Origin: Martinezella tropici
GTDB taxonomy: Bacteria; Pseudomonadota; Alphaproteobacteria; Rhizobiales; Rhizobiaceae
DNA: 64,000 bases
Direction of reading: 5' to 3'
NCBI RefSeq assembly: GCF_003287875.1
Contig: NZ_QMKK01000043.1
Span: 1 to 64,000 of the forward strand
The stretch's first letter is position 1; each line of letters begins with the position of its first letter. This document shows, in pieces, positions 38,431-47,416 of this stretch. Below the pieces are notes generated by a model, which was not told the origin of the DNA, ran no database searches, and saw nothing but the letters and a program-made list of their open reading frames with translations. The position numbers were made by a program, and so were the translations under genes.

Positions 38431-39270
38431 TCAGCCAACCTTGCGCCGCAGCATCTTTCTTGGCGGCGCCATCGAGAACACGGCCCCATAGAGTTTCGTC
38501 AGCAGATCCTTGCGATCGCTGCCTTCACTCAGTGCCTCCCAGCTTCTGAGCGCGCCGATATGGGCTGTTATGGTGCTGCCGGAGAGGCGCCGGAATTCAC
38601 GGATCAGCAGCGAGATGCGCAAGGTCATCGAGATCCGGCTCGCGAGATGGAACAGCCTGCCGTTCTGCCCTTCGAAATAGACGGGAATGACACTCGCACG
38701 CGCCGCCTGGATGAGTTTCGCCGGGAATATCTTCCAGGGCAGATCCTCTGCCCGGCCGAAACCCTTCTTGGCGGTTGCGACGCCGCCGGCGGGAAAGACG
38801 ATGATGGTCGTGCCTTCCTTCAGCAGGCGGACCGCCTCATGCCGGGTCTTCATGTTGATCGCCATCGCTTCCTTGGTTTCTTCGAAGGAGACCGGCAGCG
38901 AATAGTCGTGCATCTCGGGCACTTTCAACAATTCATTGTTGATGAGAACCTTGAACGGGCGCCCCAGTTCCTCGGCAAGCGCCAGCACAGCAATTCCGTC
39001 GCCGATGCCGTAGGGATGATTTGCGACGATGACGATGGGCGCCTCGGGAATCCGGCTCGGCGGCCATTCGCCCTTGATGAGCAGCCGCACATCGATGAGA
39101 TCGAGCATCTTGCCGAAGACGCGCTCGCTCTTGCCGACGATATCGGTACGCCAGATATCGTAAAGCCGGGTGTAACGGTCCCGGCCGGACAGACCCTCGA
39201 TGGAGCGGATGAACCAGCGCTTGAGACGCGGATCCCGTTCATTGGCGTAGGATAGTTCTTTGAATTCCAA
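38431..39270 (-). CDS. Lysophospholipid/glycerolipid acyltransferase (PlsC-like)
   Basis: A 279-aa acyltransferase of the PlsC/LPLAT superfamily. The catalytic HX4D-type motif is N-H-P-Y-G-I-G-D-G (84-92), and the acceptor-binding motif near 160 is F-P-A-G-G-V-A-T, close to the F-P-E-G-x-R of classic enzymes. These enzymes transfer acyl chains to lysophospholipids or to acyl-ornithine (OlsA-like). There is no olsB neighbour, so the acceptor is unclear. No strong membrane span is seen; membrane association is probably peripheral. Confidence 0.82.
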   Translation of the reverse strand: MEFKELSYANERDPRLKRWFIRSIEGLSGRDRYTRLYDIWRTDIVGKSERVFGKMLDLIDVRLLIKGEWPPSRIPEAPIVIVANHPYGIGDGIAVLALAEELGRPFKVLINNELLKVPEMHDYSLPVSFEETKEAMAINMKTRHEAVRLLKEGTTIIVFPAGGVATAKKGFGRAEDLPWKIFPAKLIQAARASVIPVYFEGQNGRLFHLASRISMTLRISLLIREFRRLSGSTITAHIGALRSWEALSEGSDRKDLLTKLYGAVFSMAPPRKMLRRKVG

Positions 39271-39374
39271 GTGCGCGACGGGGCTGCCCCGCTCCTATGA
39301 TTCGGTTGCGCCACATGTCGCAGCCGCAGCAACGCTTTGATTCATCAACTATATGAATGCTGTATGACAGTTGT

Positions 39375-39400
39375 CTGACGGCGCCCTGAAACGCCGTCAG
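39375..39400. terminator. Hairpin downstream of thrS
   Basis: CTGACGGCG (39375-39383) pairs perfectly with CGCCGTCAG (39392-39400) 15 bp after the reverse-strand thrS stop. There is no long T run, so termination strength is uncertain. Confidence 0.45.
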
Positions 39401-39414
39401 ATGTCTGTAGCCCG

Positions 39415-41403
39415 TCAGGCGGCCTTGGAGCGCTTGGCTTCGCGCTTGCGCAGGATATCCGGCGCAGTGGCCTCGAGCGAAAGCGACTCGATCGCCTCAT
39501 CGAGCGACATGGACGTCTGAAGCTGGCTGCCGAGGCGGCGGATATTGACCGAACGTTCTTCGGCTTCCTTCTTGCCGCAGACGATAATGACAGGCACCTT
39601 CGTGACCGAATGCTCGCGGATCTTGTAGTTGATCTTCTCGTTGCGGAAGTCGGTCTCGACCGTGAGACCGGCATCGCGCAGCGATTCCGCCACCTCTTCG
39701 CCATAGGCATCGGCTTCGGAGGTGATGGTCGCGACGACGACCTGCAGCGGCGAGACCCAGAGCGGCATGTGGCCGGCAAAGTTCTCGATCAGGATGCCGA
39801 GGAAACGCTCCATCGAGCCGCAGATGGCGCGATGGATCATGACCGGCTGCGTCTTTTCGGAGTGCTGGTCGATGTAGAACGCACCGAAGCGCTCCGGCAG
39901 GTTGAAGTCGACCTGCGTCGTGCCGCACTGCCATTCACGGCCGATGGCGTCCTTGAGCGTATATTCGAACTTCGGACCATAGAAAGCACCCTCGCCCGGC
40001 AGAATGCCGGTCTTGATGCGTCCTTCGGATTGCGCCTCGATCGTTTTCAGCACGTCCATCATCACGCTTTCGGCGCGATCCCAGAGCTCGTCCGAACCAA
40101 CGCGCTTGTCGGGGCGGGTCGAAAGCTTGACGACGATCTCCTTGAAGCCGAAGTCCTCATAGACCGACAGGATGAGATCGTTGATCTTCAGGCACTCGGC
40201 CGCCATCTGCTCGTCGGTGCAGAAGATGTGCGCATCGTCCTGCGTGAAGCCGCGCACGCGCATCAAACCATGCAGCGCGCCCGAGGGCTCGTAGCGATGT
40301 ACGGCACCGAATTCCGCAAAGCGGATCGGCAGTTCGCGGTAAGACTTCAAGCCATGCTTGAAGATCTGGATGTGGCCCGGGCAGTTCATCGGCTTCAATG
40401 CGAAGACGCGATCGTCGTCGGTATCGTCGCCGGCGACAGTGACCTTGAACATGTTGTCGCGATACCAGCCCCAGTGGCCCGAGGTCTCCCAAAGCGACTT
40501 GTCGAGCACCTGCGGCGCGTTGACTTCCTGGTAGTCGCCCTGCAGCCGCCGGCGCATATAGGACACCAGCGTCTGGAACATGCGCCAGCCCTTGCCGTGC
40601 CAGAAGACGACGCCAGGGCCTTCTTCCTGGAAATGGAACAGGTCCATTTCGCGGCCAAGACGGCGATGGTCGCGCTTTTCGGCTTCGGCAAGAATGTGCA
40701 GGTAGTTATCGAGATCCGCCTGCTCGGCAAACGCCGTGCCATAAATGCGGGTCAGCATCGGATTGTTGCTGTCGCCACGCCAATAAGCGCCGGCAACCTT
40801 CATCAGTTTGAAGGCATTGCCGATCTGGCCAGTCGAGGCCATGTGCGGACCGCGGCAGAGATCGAACCAATCGCCCTGGTAATAGATCTTCAGATCCTGA
40901 CCTTCGGGAATGGCATCGACCAGCTCCACCTTGTAGTTCTCGCCCTTGGCGGCAAAGACTTCCCTCGCCTTCTCGCGCGACCAGATTTCCTTGGTGAACG
41001 GCTTGTTGCGCTGGATGATCTCGCGCATCCGCTTTTCGATCACAGGCAGATCATCGGGCGTGAACGGCTCGTTCTTGGCGAAATCGTAGTAGAAGCCGTT
41101 TTCAATGACCGGACCGATCGTCACCTGCGTTCCCGGCCAAAGCTCCTGTACGGCTTCGGCAAGCACGTGTGCGGCATCGTGGCGGATGAGTTCCAGCGCC
41201 CGATCGTCCGAGCGGGTGATGATCTCGATCTTGCCGTCCGACACCGGATCGGAAAGGTCGCGGACGGTGCCGTCAAGCGCAATGGCGACAGCCTTCTTGG
41301 CCAGCGACTTGGAAATGGATTCGGCGACATCGCGACCGGTCGTGCCGGCAGCGAAGCTGCGCACGGAACCATCGGGAAATGTCAGGGAAACGGATTGGGA
41401 CAT
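39415..41403 (-). CDS. thrS: Threonyl-tRNA synthetase
   Basis: A 662-aa class II aminoacyl-tRNA synthetase. It has an N-terminal TGS domain (about 1-62), the editing domain with [11 protein letters not shown] (about 74-84), the catalytic core with zinc-binding Cys and His in [11 protein letters not shown], and a C-terminal anticodon-binding domain (about 560-650). Length is normal. It ends a reverse-strand series iscU-like, yidD, DUF1697, thrS, but a 128-bp gap suggests its own promoter. I see no T-box leader, as expected outside Gram-positive bacteria. Confidence 0.97.
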   Translation of the reverse strand: MSQSVSLTFPDGSVRSFAAGTTGRDVAESISKSLAKKAVAIALDGTVRDLSDPVSDGKIEIITRSDDRALELIRHDAAHVLAEAVQELWPGTQVTIGPVIENGFYYDFAKNEPFTPDDLPVIEKRMREIIQRNKPFTKEIWSREKAREVFAAKGENYKVELVDAIPEGQDLKIYYQGDWFDLCRGPHMASTGQIGNAFKLMKVAGAYWRGDSNNPMLTRIYGTAFAEQADLDNYLHILAEAEKRDHRRLGREMDLFHFQEEGPGVVFWHGKGWRMFQTLVSYMRRRLQGDYQEVNAPQVLDKSLWETSGHWGWYRDNMFKVTVAGDDTDDDRVFALKPMNCPGHIQIFKHGLKSYRELPIRFAEFGAVHRYEPSGALHGLMRVRGFTQDDAHIFCTDEQMAAECLKINDLILSVYEDFGFKEIVVKLSTRPDKRVGSDELWDRAESVMMDVLKTIEAQSEGRIKTGILPGEGAFYGPKFEYTLKDAIGREWQCGTTQVDFNLPERFGAFYIDQHSEKTQPVMIHRAICGSMERFLGILIENFAGHMPLWVSPLQVVVATITSEADAYGEEVAESLRDAGLTVETDFRNEKINYKIREHSVTKVPVIIVCGKKEAEERSVNIRRLGSQLQTSMSLDEAIESLSLEATAPDILRKREAKRSKAA

Positions 41404-41531
41404 CGATATTCTCCTTGTCCAGTCCCGCCAACGAATGCGGGTGGTTTCGAAAGATACGGACTAAGTAAATACGTACTTATGTCCGCGCGCCTGATAGCTG
41501 TATTTCGTGATCTAGTAAAGAAAAAGCGGCG

Positions 41532-42059
41532 TCAGCGGCGGATCATCTCGGCCAAACCGCGTACCGTGTTCCAATTCCGCATCGTTCCGATGCCGAGTCG
41601 CCTTGTCGTCAGGGCCGGCAACATTTTGGTTTCGCTGGCCTTGAGGCCGAAATCGATCCACAGGTCGCCGTCGACGACTGCCATGCGCTCGCCTCGACGG
41701 TATTTCGCAAGCGTGTCGAGGATTTCCGATCCGAGCGGCTGCCGCATGACGCGAACGATGACCTCACTGCCGATCCCGTCGACGAATGGATTGCCGTCCG
41801 CAAGCTTCAGCCATGTCTCGACGCCGCGGGCGATGATATCGACATGCTTGCCAAAAACAGCGGCAAAGCCGGCTTCGAGCTGCGCCTCGACGGACGCGAC
41901 CGGCTGCTCTTCCGCTTCGAAAACGAGATTGCCGGTTGCCACCAGCGTGCGGACGTTACGAAAGCCGAGCCCTTCAGCCATCGTCTTGAGATCACTCATG
42001 ACCACCCGGCGGCCCGGCCCAAGAACGATGCTGTGCAGCAGCGCGACGTAGACCGCCAT
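41532..42059 (-). CDS. DUF1697-family protein
   Basis: A 175-aa DUF1697 protein. The N-terminus is typical (Y-V-A-L-L-H-S-I-V-L-G-P-G-R-R-V-V-M-S-D-L-K), followed by G-F-R-N-V-R-T-L-V-A-T-G-N-L-V-F, the family's most conserved block. It ends with R-R-L-G-I-G-T-M-R-N-W-N-T-V, the usual T-x-R-N-W-x-T pattern. Biochemical function is not known. The ATG at 42059 lies 4 bp after the yidD stop, so the two are probably one transcript. Confidence 0.88.
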   Translation of the reverse strand: MAVYVALLHSIVLGPGRRVVMSDLKTMAEGLGFRNVRTLVATGNLVFEAEEQPVASVEAQLEAGFAAVFGKHVDIIARGVETWLKLADGNPFVDGIGSEVIVRVMRQPLGSEILDTLAKYRRGERMAVVDGDLWIDFGLKASETKMLPALTTRRLGIGTMRNWNTVRGLAEMIRR

Positions 42060-42063
42060 ACAG

Positions 42064-42486
42064 TCAGGCAGCCTTTCGGCCGAGGCGGAAATAACGCCAG
42101 GGTGTCCACCAATGATAGCGGCGCTCCAGTTCGCCGGGCACTGGATCAAGCCCGCTCGTGCCTCCTGGCCCGCAGCGCGCCACACGAAACAGCGTCATCC
42201 AGCCGCCTGCCCAAAGGCCGTGGCGGGCGACCGCCTCATAACCATATTCCGAACAGGTCGGGATGTGGCGGCACGAGTTGCCGATGAAGCCTGAAAGCGT
42301 CAGTTGATACAGACGAATGAGCCCCATGCCGAAGAGCCGGTCCGGTGTTTTGCGGAAGGGACCGGTATAATTGCGCGATTTAATCACCCTGTCTGCAGCC
42401 AGCGACGGATCCCGCCGCGCTCGCCGGGAGGGAGCAGCACCGCCCTCGTCTTGATCGTCGTCCTGCATGAGGCAGAATTGGCACAT
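42064..42486 (-). CDS. yidD: Membrane protein insertion efficiency factor YidD
   Basis: A 140-aa YidD, a small amphipathic protein thought to help YidC insert membrane proteins. The core (about 55-125) contains L-I-R-L-Y-Q-L-T-L-S, C-R-H-I-P-T-C-S-E-Y (with both conserved Cys) and R-C-G-P-G-G-T-S-G-L-D-P-V-P. The N-terminal extension (about 1-50) with C-Q-F-C and an acidic stretch is longer than usual, so the start may be 42468 or further in. It lies 13 bp after the iscU-like gene and 4 bp before DUF1697. Confidence 0.88.
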   Translation of the reverse strand: MCQFCLMQDDDQDEGGAAPSRRARRDPSLAADRVIKSRNYTGPFRKTPDRLFGMGLIRLYQLTLSGFIGNSCRHIPTCSEYGYEAVARHGLWAGGWMTLFRVARCGPGGTSGLDPVPGELERRYHWWTPWRYFRLGRKAA

Positions 42487-42499
42487 GGTCAGCACTCGC

Positions 42500-42961
42500 T
42501 CAGACGGCTTCGGCTGTCTTGGCGCTTCCGCCCTCGCGCGCCGCCTCGATCTGCCCGATCGCATCGACCACGGCATCGAAAGTCAGCATGGTCGAGGCAT
42601 GGCGGGCTTTGTAGTCCCTGACAGGCTTGAGATAGCGCATGTCCTCGAACCGCCCGCTCGGTCCCTCGCCGTCAGCCTTGAGCATCGCAAGCATGTCTTC
42701 ACGAGCCTTGCGAATTTCGTCAGCCGAAGCGCCGACGACATGGCGAGCCATGACCGAGGACGATGCCTGGCCAAGCGCGCAGGCCTTGACGTCGTGGGCA
42801 AAATCGGTCACGACATCGCCGTCCATTTTCAGCCAGATTTTTACGCGAGAACCGCACAGTCTGGAATGGGCTTGGGCAATGGCATCGGCGTCAGGAAGAC
42901 TGCCGATACGGCCGATATTGCCGGCAAACTCCAGGATTTTGCTGTTGTAGATGTCGTCCAT
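42500..42961 (-). CDS. IscU/NifU-type iron-sulfur scaffold-like protein lacking the third Cys
   Basis: A 153-aa protein of the NifU N-terminal/IscU fold. Cys36 (in S-R-L-C-G-S-R-V) and Cys61 (in A-C-A-L-G-Q-A-S-S-S-V) match the first two cluster ligands. The region of the third cysteine reads R-H-A-S-T-M-L (120-126), and there is no other Cys downstream. It may be a divergent scaffold using another ligand, or no longer a scaffold. ATG 42961 fits the family start; an open frame runs to 43093. It precedes yidD by 13 bp. Confidence 0.82.
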   Translation of the reverse strand: MDDIYNSKILEFAGNIGRIGSLPDADAIAQAHSRLCGSRVKIWLKMDGDVVTDFAHDVKACALGQASSSVMARHVVGASADEIRKAREDMLAMLKADGEGPSGRFEDMRYLKPVRDYKARHASTMLTFDAVVDAIGQIEAAREGGSAKTAEAV

Positions 42962-43356
42962 CACAGATTCTGCTCCGATGCACCCGTTAGAGCATGATTT
43001 AGCATCATGCTCTATTTTATTCGATTCTAGAGCAGATTGAGATTTCAGGTCGAGCAGACCTAAAATCATCAAGGCTCTAATGTTTCGTAACAAAAAACAC
43101 AGCGTGTCCGTTTAGGACACTTTCACAGGGACAATGCCATACTATATGTATGTCGTTCGAAGACCATCGAAATGCAATGGTCTTCTGTAAGTTTGATGGG
43201 AAACCGTGCAGGACGGCAGGCTTGTCCGCCAGCCAGAACGCCCCGGAGCCCGCCAAAGGTACGTAAGCCCCTTATGTGGGGCCCCTTATATGGGAAATGC
43301 CAGTGGCGAGTCCGACAAAATGATATCCGCGTAGCGGGTCAGGAGATCCACAGGTA
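42962..43356. other. Divergent intergenic region upstream of iscU-like and folE
   Basis: A 395-base gap holding two divergent promoters. The iscU-like side has a strong palindrome at 42989-43013. The folE side has GCCCC-TTATGT-GGGGC around 43267-43282 in a GC-rich leader just before the gene. I recognise no riboswitch. Open frames here are short and lack family resemblance. Confidence 0.5.
42989..43013. repeat. AGAGCATGAT palindrome, possibly a rhizobial intergenic repeat
   Basis: AGAGCATGAT (42989-42998) and ATCATGCTCT (43004-43013) form a perfect 10-bp stem with a 5-nt loop. Sequences of the form AGAGCATGAT...ATCATGCTCT are common dispersed intergenic palindromes in rhizobial genomes as I recall. 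A partial copy (CTAGAGCAGATTGAG) follows at about 43027-43041. Confidence 0.5.
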
Positions 43357-43968
43357 ATGGACGCCATTGTAAAGAACTTTCCGCAAGTCGTTGATTCCGA
43401 ACGTCCGACGCAGAAGGAAGCCGAGGACGCAGTTCGCGTTCTGTTGCGCTGGGCCGGCGACGATCCGCAGCGCGAAGGCCTGCTTGATACGCCCGCGCGC
43501 GTCGCGAAGGCTTATCGCGAACTTTTCGCTGGCTACGACATGAATCCCGAAGACGTGCTCGGTCGAACCTTCGAAGAGGTTTCTGGCTATGACGACATCG
43601 TCCTCGTGCGTGACATTCCGTTTTTCTCCCATTGCGAACACCACATGGTGCCGATCATCGGCAAGGCGCATGTCGCCTATCTGCCGAACGGCCGCGTTCT
43701 CGGTCTTTCCAAGATCGCGCGCGTCGTCGATATATTCGGTCGCCGCCTGCAAACGCAGGAAGCCATGACCGCCCAGATCGCCAATGCGATCGATGACACG
43801 CTGCGTCCGCGCGGCGTTGCGGTGATGATTGACGCAGAGCATATGTGCATGGCCATGCGCGGCGTGCAAAAGCAAGGCTCCTCGACATTGACGATGACCT
43901 TCACGGGCGCCTTCAAGGCCGATCCGGCCGAGCAGGCCCGTTTCATGTCTTTGGTCCGGGGTCGCTGA
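43357..43968 (+). CDS. folE: GTP cyclohydrolase I
   Basis: A 203-aa zinc enzyme converting GTP to dihydroneopterin triphosphate, the first step of folate synthesis. The zinc ligands are Cys93 and His96 (in F-S-H-C-E-H-H) and Cys164 (in E-H-M-C-M-A-M-R-G). The Q-E-A-M-T-A-Q-I and S-S-T-L-T-M-T-F segments complete the pattern. Length is typical. It is divergent from the iscU-like gene and followed 25 bp later by hisI. Confidence 0.97.
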   Translation: MDAIVKNFPQVVDSERPTQKEAEDAVRVLLRWAGDDPQREGLLDTPARVAKAYRELFAGYDMNPEDVLGRTFEEVSGYDDIVLVRDIPFFSHCEHHMVPIIGKAHVAYLPNGRVLGLSKIARVVDIFGRRLQTQEAMTAQIANAIDDTLRPRGVAVMIDAEHMCMAMRGVQKQGSSTLTMTFTGAFKADPAEQARFMSLVRGR

Positions 43969-43993
43969 CCGGGCTTCAACGAAAGAGCCGGAG

Positions 43994-44443
43994 ATGAATC
44001 TGATTTTCAACGCTCCCTCCGAAGATAAATCCGAGTTGGAGGATGCAGGCGATTTCACACCTCGTTTCGACGATCGCGGCCTGATCACCGCGATCGTGAC
44101 CGATGTGCATGACGGCGAACTCCTCATGGTCGCCCATATGAATGCCGAGGCGCTCGCCCTGACGATCAAGACGGGTACGGCGCATTATTTCAGCCGGTCA
44201 CGTGGAAAAATCTGGAAAAAGGGCGAAACCTCGGGAAACCTTCAGACGGTGAAGGAAATCCGAACGGATTGCGATCAGGACGCCATCTGGCTGAAAGTGG
44301 AGGTCGCCGGACATGACGCGACGTGCCATACTGGGCGGCGTTCCTGCTTCTATCGAACGGTTGAGCTTGAAGATGGCAAGCCCGTGTTGAACGTGGTCGA
44401 CGATCATCTGCATTTCGATCCGGAAGAAGTCTACAAGCAGTAG
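43994..44443 (+). CDS. hisI: Phosphoribosyl-AMP cyclohydrolase
   Basis: A 149-aa stand-alone HisI that opens the purine ring of PR-AMP in histidine synthesis. Zinc-binding cysteines are Cys93 (in R-T-D-C-D-Q-D-A), Cys111 and Cys118 (in [13 protein letters not shown]), and the Mg-binding Asp residues flank Cys93. It lacks the HisE pyrophosphohydrolase fusion of enterics, as usual in rhizobia. It follows folE by 25 bp, a pairing of GTP- and ATP-derived ring opening enzymes common in the group. Confidence 0.96.
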   Translation: MNLIFNAPSEDKSELEDAGDFTPRFDDRGLITAIVTDVHDGELLMVAHMNAEALALTIKTGTAHYFSRSRGKIWKKGETSGNLQTVKEIRTDCDQDAIWLKVEVAGHDATCHTGRRSCFYRTVELEDGKPVLNVVDDHLHFDPEEVYKQ

Positions 44444-44549
44444 ACCCAAAGGCGAAACGATCGGTGATGCCACAACCGATATACGATTTGGAAACGAAAA
44501 AGGGACAGTATTTTAGCGGAGGCACCTGGGGCCTCGAAGGAGGCTTCAA

Positions 44550-45509
44550 ATGCTGAATTGGGGGTTGAATCGTCATAACGGCGGACAGAACTTGACCGGT
44601 TCAAGCCTCTCGCAGGATACCTCCAATCCGCTTCTCCCTCCCGCACCACCCAAGAAAGTCAAGATCGCCCTGGCGCTTGGCGGCGGTGCCGCGCGCGGCT
44701 GGGCTCATATCGGCGTTCTGCGCGCGCTCGACGAGGCAGGTATCGAAGTCGGCATGATCGCCGGCACCTCGATCGGCGCCCTGGTCGGCGGCTGCTATCT
44801 CGCCGGCAAGCTCGATGAGCTCGAAGCCTTTGCCCGCTCTTTGACGATGCGCCGCATCGCCAGCCTTCTCGATCTGACCATCGGCGGCAGTGGGCTGTTC
44901 GGCGGAATGCGGTTGACCAAGCGCATGCAGGAGCATTTGGAAGGCCTCTCCGTTGAGGATTTGGACCGTCCCTTTGTCGCCGTCGCCTCGGAATTGAATA
45001 CCGGCCATGAAGTCTGGATTGCCAATGGCTCCCTGATCACGGCACTCAGGGCTTCCTATGCCCTTCCCGGCATTTTCGAACCGGTGCGAACCAATGGCCG
45101 TACACTGGTCGACGGCGCTCTCGTCAATCCCGTACCGGTTTCGGTATGCCGCTCGTATGAACAGCCACTCGTGGCGGCGGTCAATCTAAACTATGACCTC
45201 TTCGGTCGCTCTGCCGTGGTCAAGCACAATGTCGGCCCGTTGAGCGGCGAGTTGGTGCGGCGTGAAGACACGCCGCCCATGAAACTTGGCATGACCGGCG
45301 TCATGGTCCAGGCTTTCAATATCATCCAGGATAGAATAGCCCGGGCTCGTCTGGCCGGCGATCCGCCCGATCTTGCGCTGCATCCGCGCCTTAGCGATAT
45401 CGGCCTGTCGGAATTCCATCGCGCCGGCGAGGCCATCGAACGCGGCTATGAGGAAGCTCTGGCAAGATTGCCGGAAATCCGCCGCATGCAGGAAGCATAC
45501 GCGCGCTAG
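44550..45509 (+). CDS. Patatin-like phospholipase (RssA/YchK-like)
   Basis: A 319-aa patatin-fold serine hydrolase. The oxyanion loop is G-G-G-A-A-R-G (44-50), the nucleophile Ser74 is in A-G-T-S-I-G-A-L, and the dyad Asp188 is in L-V-D-G-A-L-V-N-P. No signal peptide is evident, so it is probably cytoplasmic or peripheral. It begins with a strong AAGGAGG site. The gene is followed by a dispersed repeat. Substrate (phospholipid or lysophospholipid) is unknown. Confidence 0.9.
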   Translation: MLNWGLNRHNGGQNLTGSSLSQDTSNPLLPPAPPKKVKIALALGGGAARGWAHIGVLRALDEAGIEVGMIAGTSIGALVGGCYLAGKLDELEAFARSLTMRRIASLLDLTIGGSGLFGGMRLTKRMQEHLEGLSVEDLDRPFVAVASELNTGHEVWIANGSLITALRASYALPGIFEPVRTNGRTLVDGALVNPVPVSVCRSYEQPLVAAVNLNYDLFGRSAVVKHNVGPLSGELVRREDTPPMKLGMTGVMVQAFNIIQDRIARARLAGDPPDLALHPRLSDIGLSEFHRAGEAIERGYEEALARLPEIRRMQEAYAR

Positions 45510-45514
45510 AGAAC

Positions 45515-45630
45515 TCCAGGAAAAGTGCGAGGCGTTTTTCCGTCCGGAATCGCTGGAAAATAATGAGACAGAGCGGATCAGCGATTTCGTGAAAAGCTGA
45601 GCCTCTCCGCCGAGAGCGAAAGAGGCTCTA
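45515..45630 (+). repeat. RIME-like rhizobial intergenic mosaic element
   Basis: This stretch begins CCAGGAAAAGTGCGAGGCG and contains two inverted-repeat units. TTCCG-TC-CGGAA is at 45539-45550, and AATCGCTG (45548-45555) pairs with CAGCGATT (45579-45586). A third stem pairs GAGCCTCT (45599-45606) with AGAGGCTC (45621-45628). The sequence closely recalls the abundant C-A-G-G-A-A-A-A-G-T-G repeats I know from Rhizobium intergenic regions. Naming it RIME/ABC is from memory and needs a database search. Confidence 0.55.
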
Positions 45631-45732
45631 TCGATACCGGACAATCCGGCCCTTCATCTTGAGGCTCAGCGCATTCATCGCCGCAAGCGACCCGATGGGT
45701 CGATTGCTCCGGGCGCCAAACCGCTCCTCACC

Positions 45733-46167
45733 TCACCCGGCGATATAGGCTTTGATCTGCTCTGCCTCGAGTTCGATCTCGCGGATACGCCATTTGACGA
45801 CGTCGCCGATCGAGATGATGCCGGAAAGCTTGCCTTTTTCCTCGACGGGAACGTGACGGAAGCGGCGCATGGTCATCAGTTCCATCAACTCGTCGGTCGT
45901 GGTGTCTTCCTTGCAGCGATGCACTTTCGCCGTCATCATCGAGGCGATCGGCTTTTCAAGGCATTCATGGCCATGCTTGGCAACGGCATTGACGACATCC
46001 CGCTCGGTGAAGATGCCGGAAATCTTGCCGCCCGGCCCGACGACCACGATGGCGCCGATGCGATTCTCATTGAGAATCTTCGCGGCCTCGGCAACGGTCG
46101 TATTGCCGCCGGTCGTAACGACGTCGCGACCCTTGGCTTCCAGTATGGCCTTTACGGAAACTGACAT
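45733..46167 (-). CDS. Tandem CBS-domain protein
   Basis: A 144-aa protein made of two CBS domains (about 10-68 and 75-132), which together form a Bateman module that usually binds adenosyl ligands. The first ends in I-S-G-I-F-T-E-R-D-V-V-N-A, the second in L-S-G-I-I-S-I-G-D-V-V-K-W, both typical. There is no catalytic domain. Such stand-alone proteins act as energy or redox sensors on partner enzymes. The start 46167 (MSVSVK) fits the domain; the frame opens upstream to 46200. Confidence 0.9.
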   Translation of the reverse strand: MSVSVKAILEAKGRDVVTTGGNTTVAEAAKILNENRIGAIVVVGPGGKISGIFTERDVVNAVAKHGHECLEKPIASMMTAKVHRCKEDTTTDELMELMTMRRFRHVPVEEKGKLSGIISIGDVVKWRIREIELEAEQIKAYIAG

Positions 46168-46331
46168 TCGATCCTCCCATCTCGAAAGCATGATCAACAC
46201 TTGAAGGTCCGATATGTTCCGAAATTACCCCGGAGCTCAAACCGGCGCCCTGCCCGTCGGTCGGGTCGATCTCCTCATTTCGCGACCGACGGATCGTAAT
46301 GGTGCGCCTGTGTCAGTAAGAAAGCAACAGC

Positions 46332-47102
46332 TCATTCATCGAGTGGTAAAGCTTCCTGGGGCGCCTCGCGCGGCTGCCGGTCGAACAGCGCAAAAAGCAG
46401 GAATCCGAACAGGAAACCGCCAATATGGGCATCCCATGCCACCGGCTGCGAGCTGTCGCCGGCAAGCGTGATTCCGAAGGCGACGAGGGCGTTACCGGCA
46501 ATCCACATGACGATATAGGCAACGACGGTACGGCTTCGAAGCGAGCCGAGAATGGAGAGGCGCGGATTGAGATGCGCCTCCCGCATGGAGGTCCGTCGAC
46601 CGTCCATGGCGGGAAAAGCGAAGCGGCAAGCCGCACCCATGAGCGCCGAGACGACTCCGGATGCCCCTATCAGAAGCGTCTGATCACCCCAATAGAGTGC
46701 GGCATGCATGAAGGCGGACGCCGCAGACGAAAAAATCCAGAAAATGACGTAACGCGAGGTTCCGATGCGCCGCGCCACGGGAGCTGCAAAAACCATCAGC
46801 CACAGACTATTGAAGACGATGTGCTCGACCCCGCCATGCAGCAGCGAATAGGTGACTGGCGTCCAGAGCCATTCCAGGCCTTGCTGCGACAGGGGAAAGG
46901 CGTAGCGCACCGGAATGAAGCTGAAGGTGAAATAAATCCAGTTCAGCGTATCGTCCGACCACCACGGCAGGTTCATGATCGCGAAAACGATGATCAGGAT
47001 GACCAGGCTTGCCAGAATGACGGGAGGCAGATTGAAAGCAGGAGCGCGTTGACGCGGCCGCGGATCTTCCGGCTCTTGGCGCGGCAGCTGTTCATCATCC
47101 AT
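46332..47102 (-). CDS. Rhomboid-family intramembrane serine protease
   Basis: A 256-aa integral membrane protease. After a Pro/Arg-rich cytoplasmic tail (1-25) come about six helices. The catalytic Ser148 lies in I-G-A-S-G-V-V-S and His226 in W-D-A-H-I-G-G-F, with the H-x(4)-N oxyanion support H94...N98 (G-V-E-H-I-V-F-N). It cleaves substrates within the membrane; no substrate is evident nearby. A strong reverse-strand terminator lies only about 50 bp upstream of its start, so it has its own promoter in that short gap or reads through. Confidence 0.92.
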   Translation of the reverse strand: MDDEQLPRQEPEDPRPRQRAPAFNLPPVILASLVILIIVFAIMNLPWWSDDTLNWIYFTFSFIPVRYAFPLSQQGLEWLWTPVTYSLLHGGVEHIVFNSLWLMVFAAPVARRIGTSRYVIFWIFSSAASAFMHAALYWGDQTLLIGASGVVSALMGAACRFAFPAMDGRRTSMREAHLNPRLSILGSLRSRTVVAYIVMWIAGNALVAFGITLAGDSSQPVAWDAHIGGFLFGFLLFALFDRQPREAPQEALPLDE

Positions 47103-47416
47103 GTCTTGCTCGGCTTTCTATGAAGGTCATCGACACATAGCGCAGCGAAAATCAAAAAAAAAGCCGCCCAACAAAGGCGGGCGGCGTATCGGGCACTTCT
47201 TCCGGAATTGACCTTGAGGCCGGCCCGGGACCCGTGAAGTTCGTGCTGAAGGTCACTTCGTGAAGTGATGAGCAATTCCTTTCATTTGCTACCGCGAAAG
47301 GCAATCGAAACCATTCGTTAACCCTAACGACCCGGTCTTGGCATGGAATTCGCAACGCCGGAGTTGGAGGCAATGAATGCCTGGGCAATTGAATTGAAAT
47401 GGGACACGGACGCGAG
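47103..47416. other. Intergenic region with an orphan reverse-strand terminator
   Basis: A 314-base gap between divergent rhomboid and PAS genes. It contains the terminator at 47153-47185 (reverse strand) with no gene upstream of it, and the hairpin TCACTTC-GT-GAAGTGA at 47253-47268. The only ORFs are short and unlike known proteins. A small RNA on the reverse strand is possible. Confidence 0.55.
47153..47185 (-). terminator. Strong intrinsic terminator with no annotated gene upstream
   Basis: GCCGCCC and GGGCGGC form a 7-bp stem. On the reverse strand it is followed by nine T residues, a very strong signal. The next reverse-strand coding region upstream is beyond the divergent PAS gene, so this terminator should serve an unannotated short transcript starting between about 47200 and 47400. 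Confidence 0.75.

Noticed and set aside
41404..41531. T-box or attenuation leader for thrS
   Set aside because: No stem with a terminator/antiterminator pair or T-box sequence is visible, and T-boxes are not expected in this group.
39610..42051. Long forward-strand open frame opposite thrS and DUF1697
   Set aside because: Both genes on the opposite strand are clear; the forward frame has Arg/Asp/His-rich composition typical of antisense frames in high-GC genomes.
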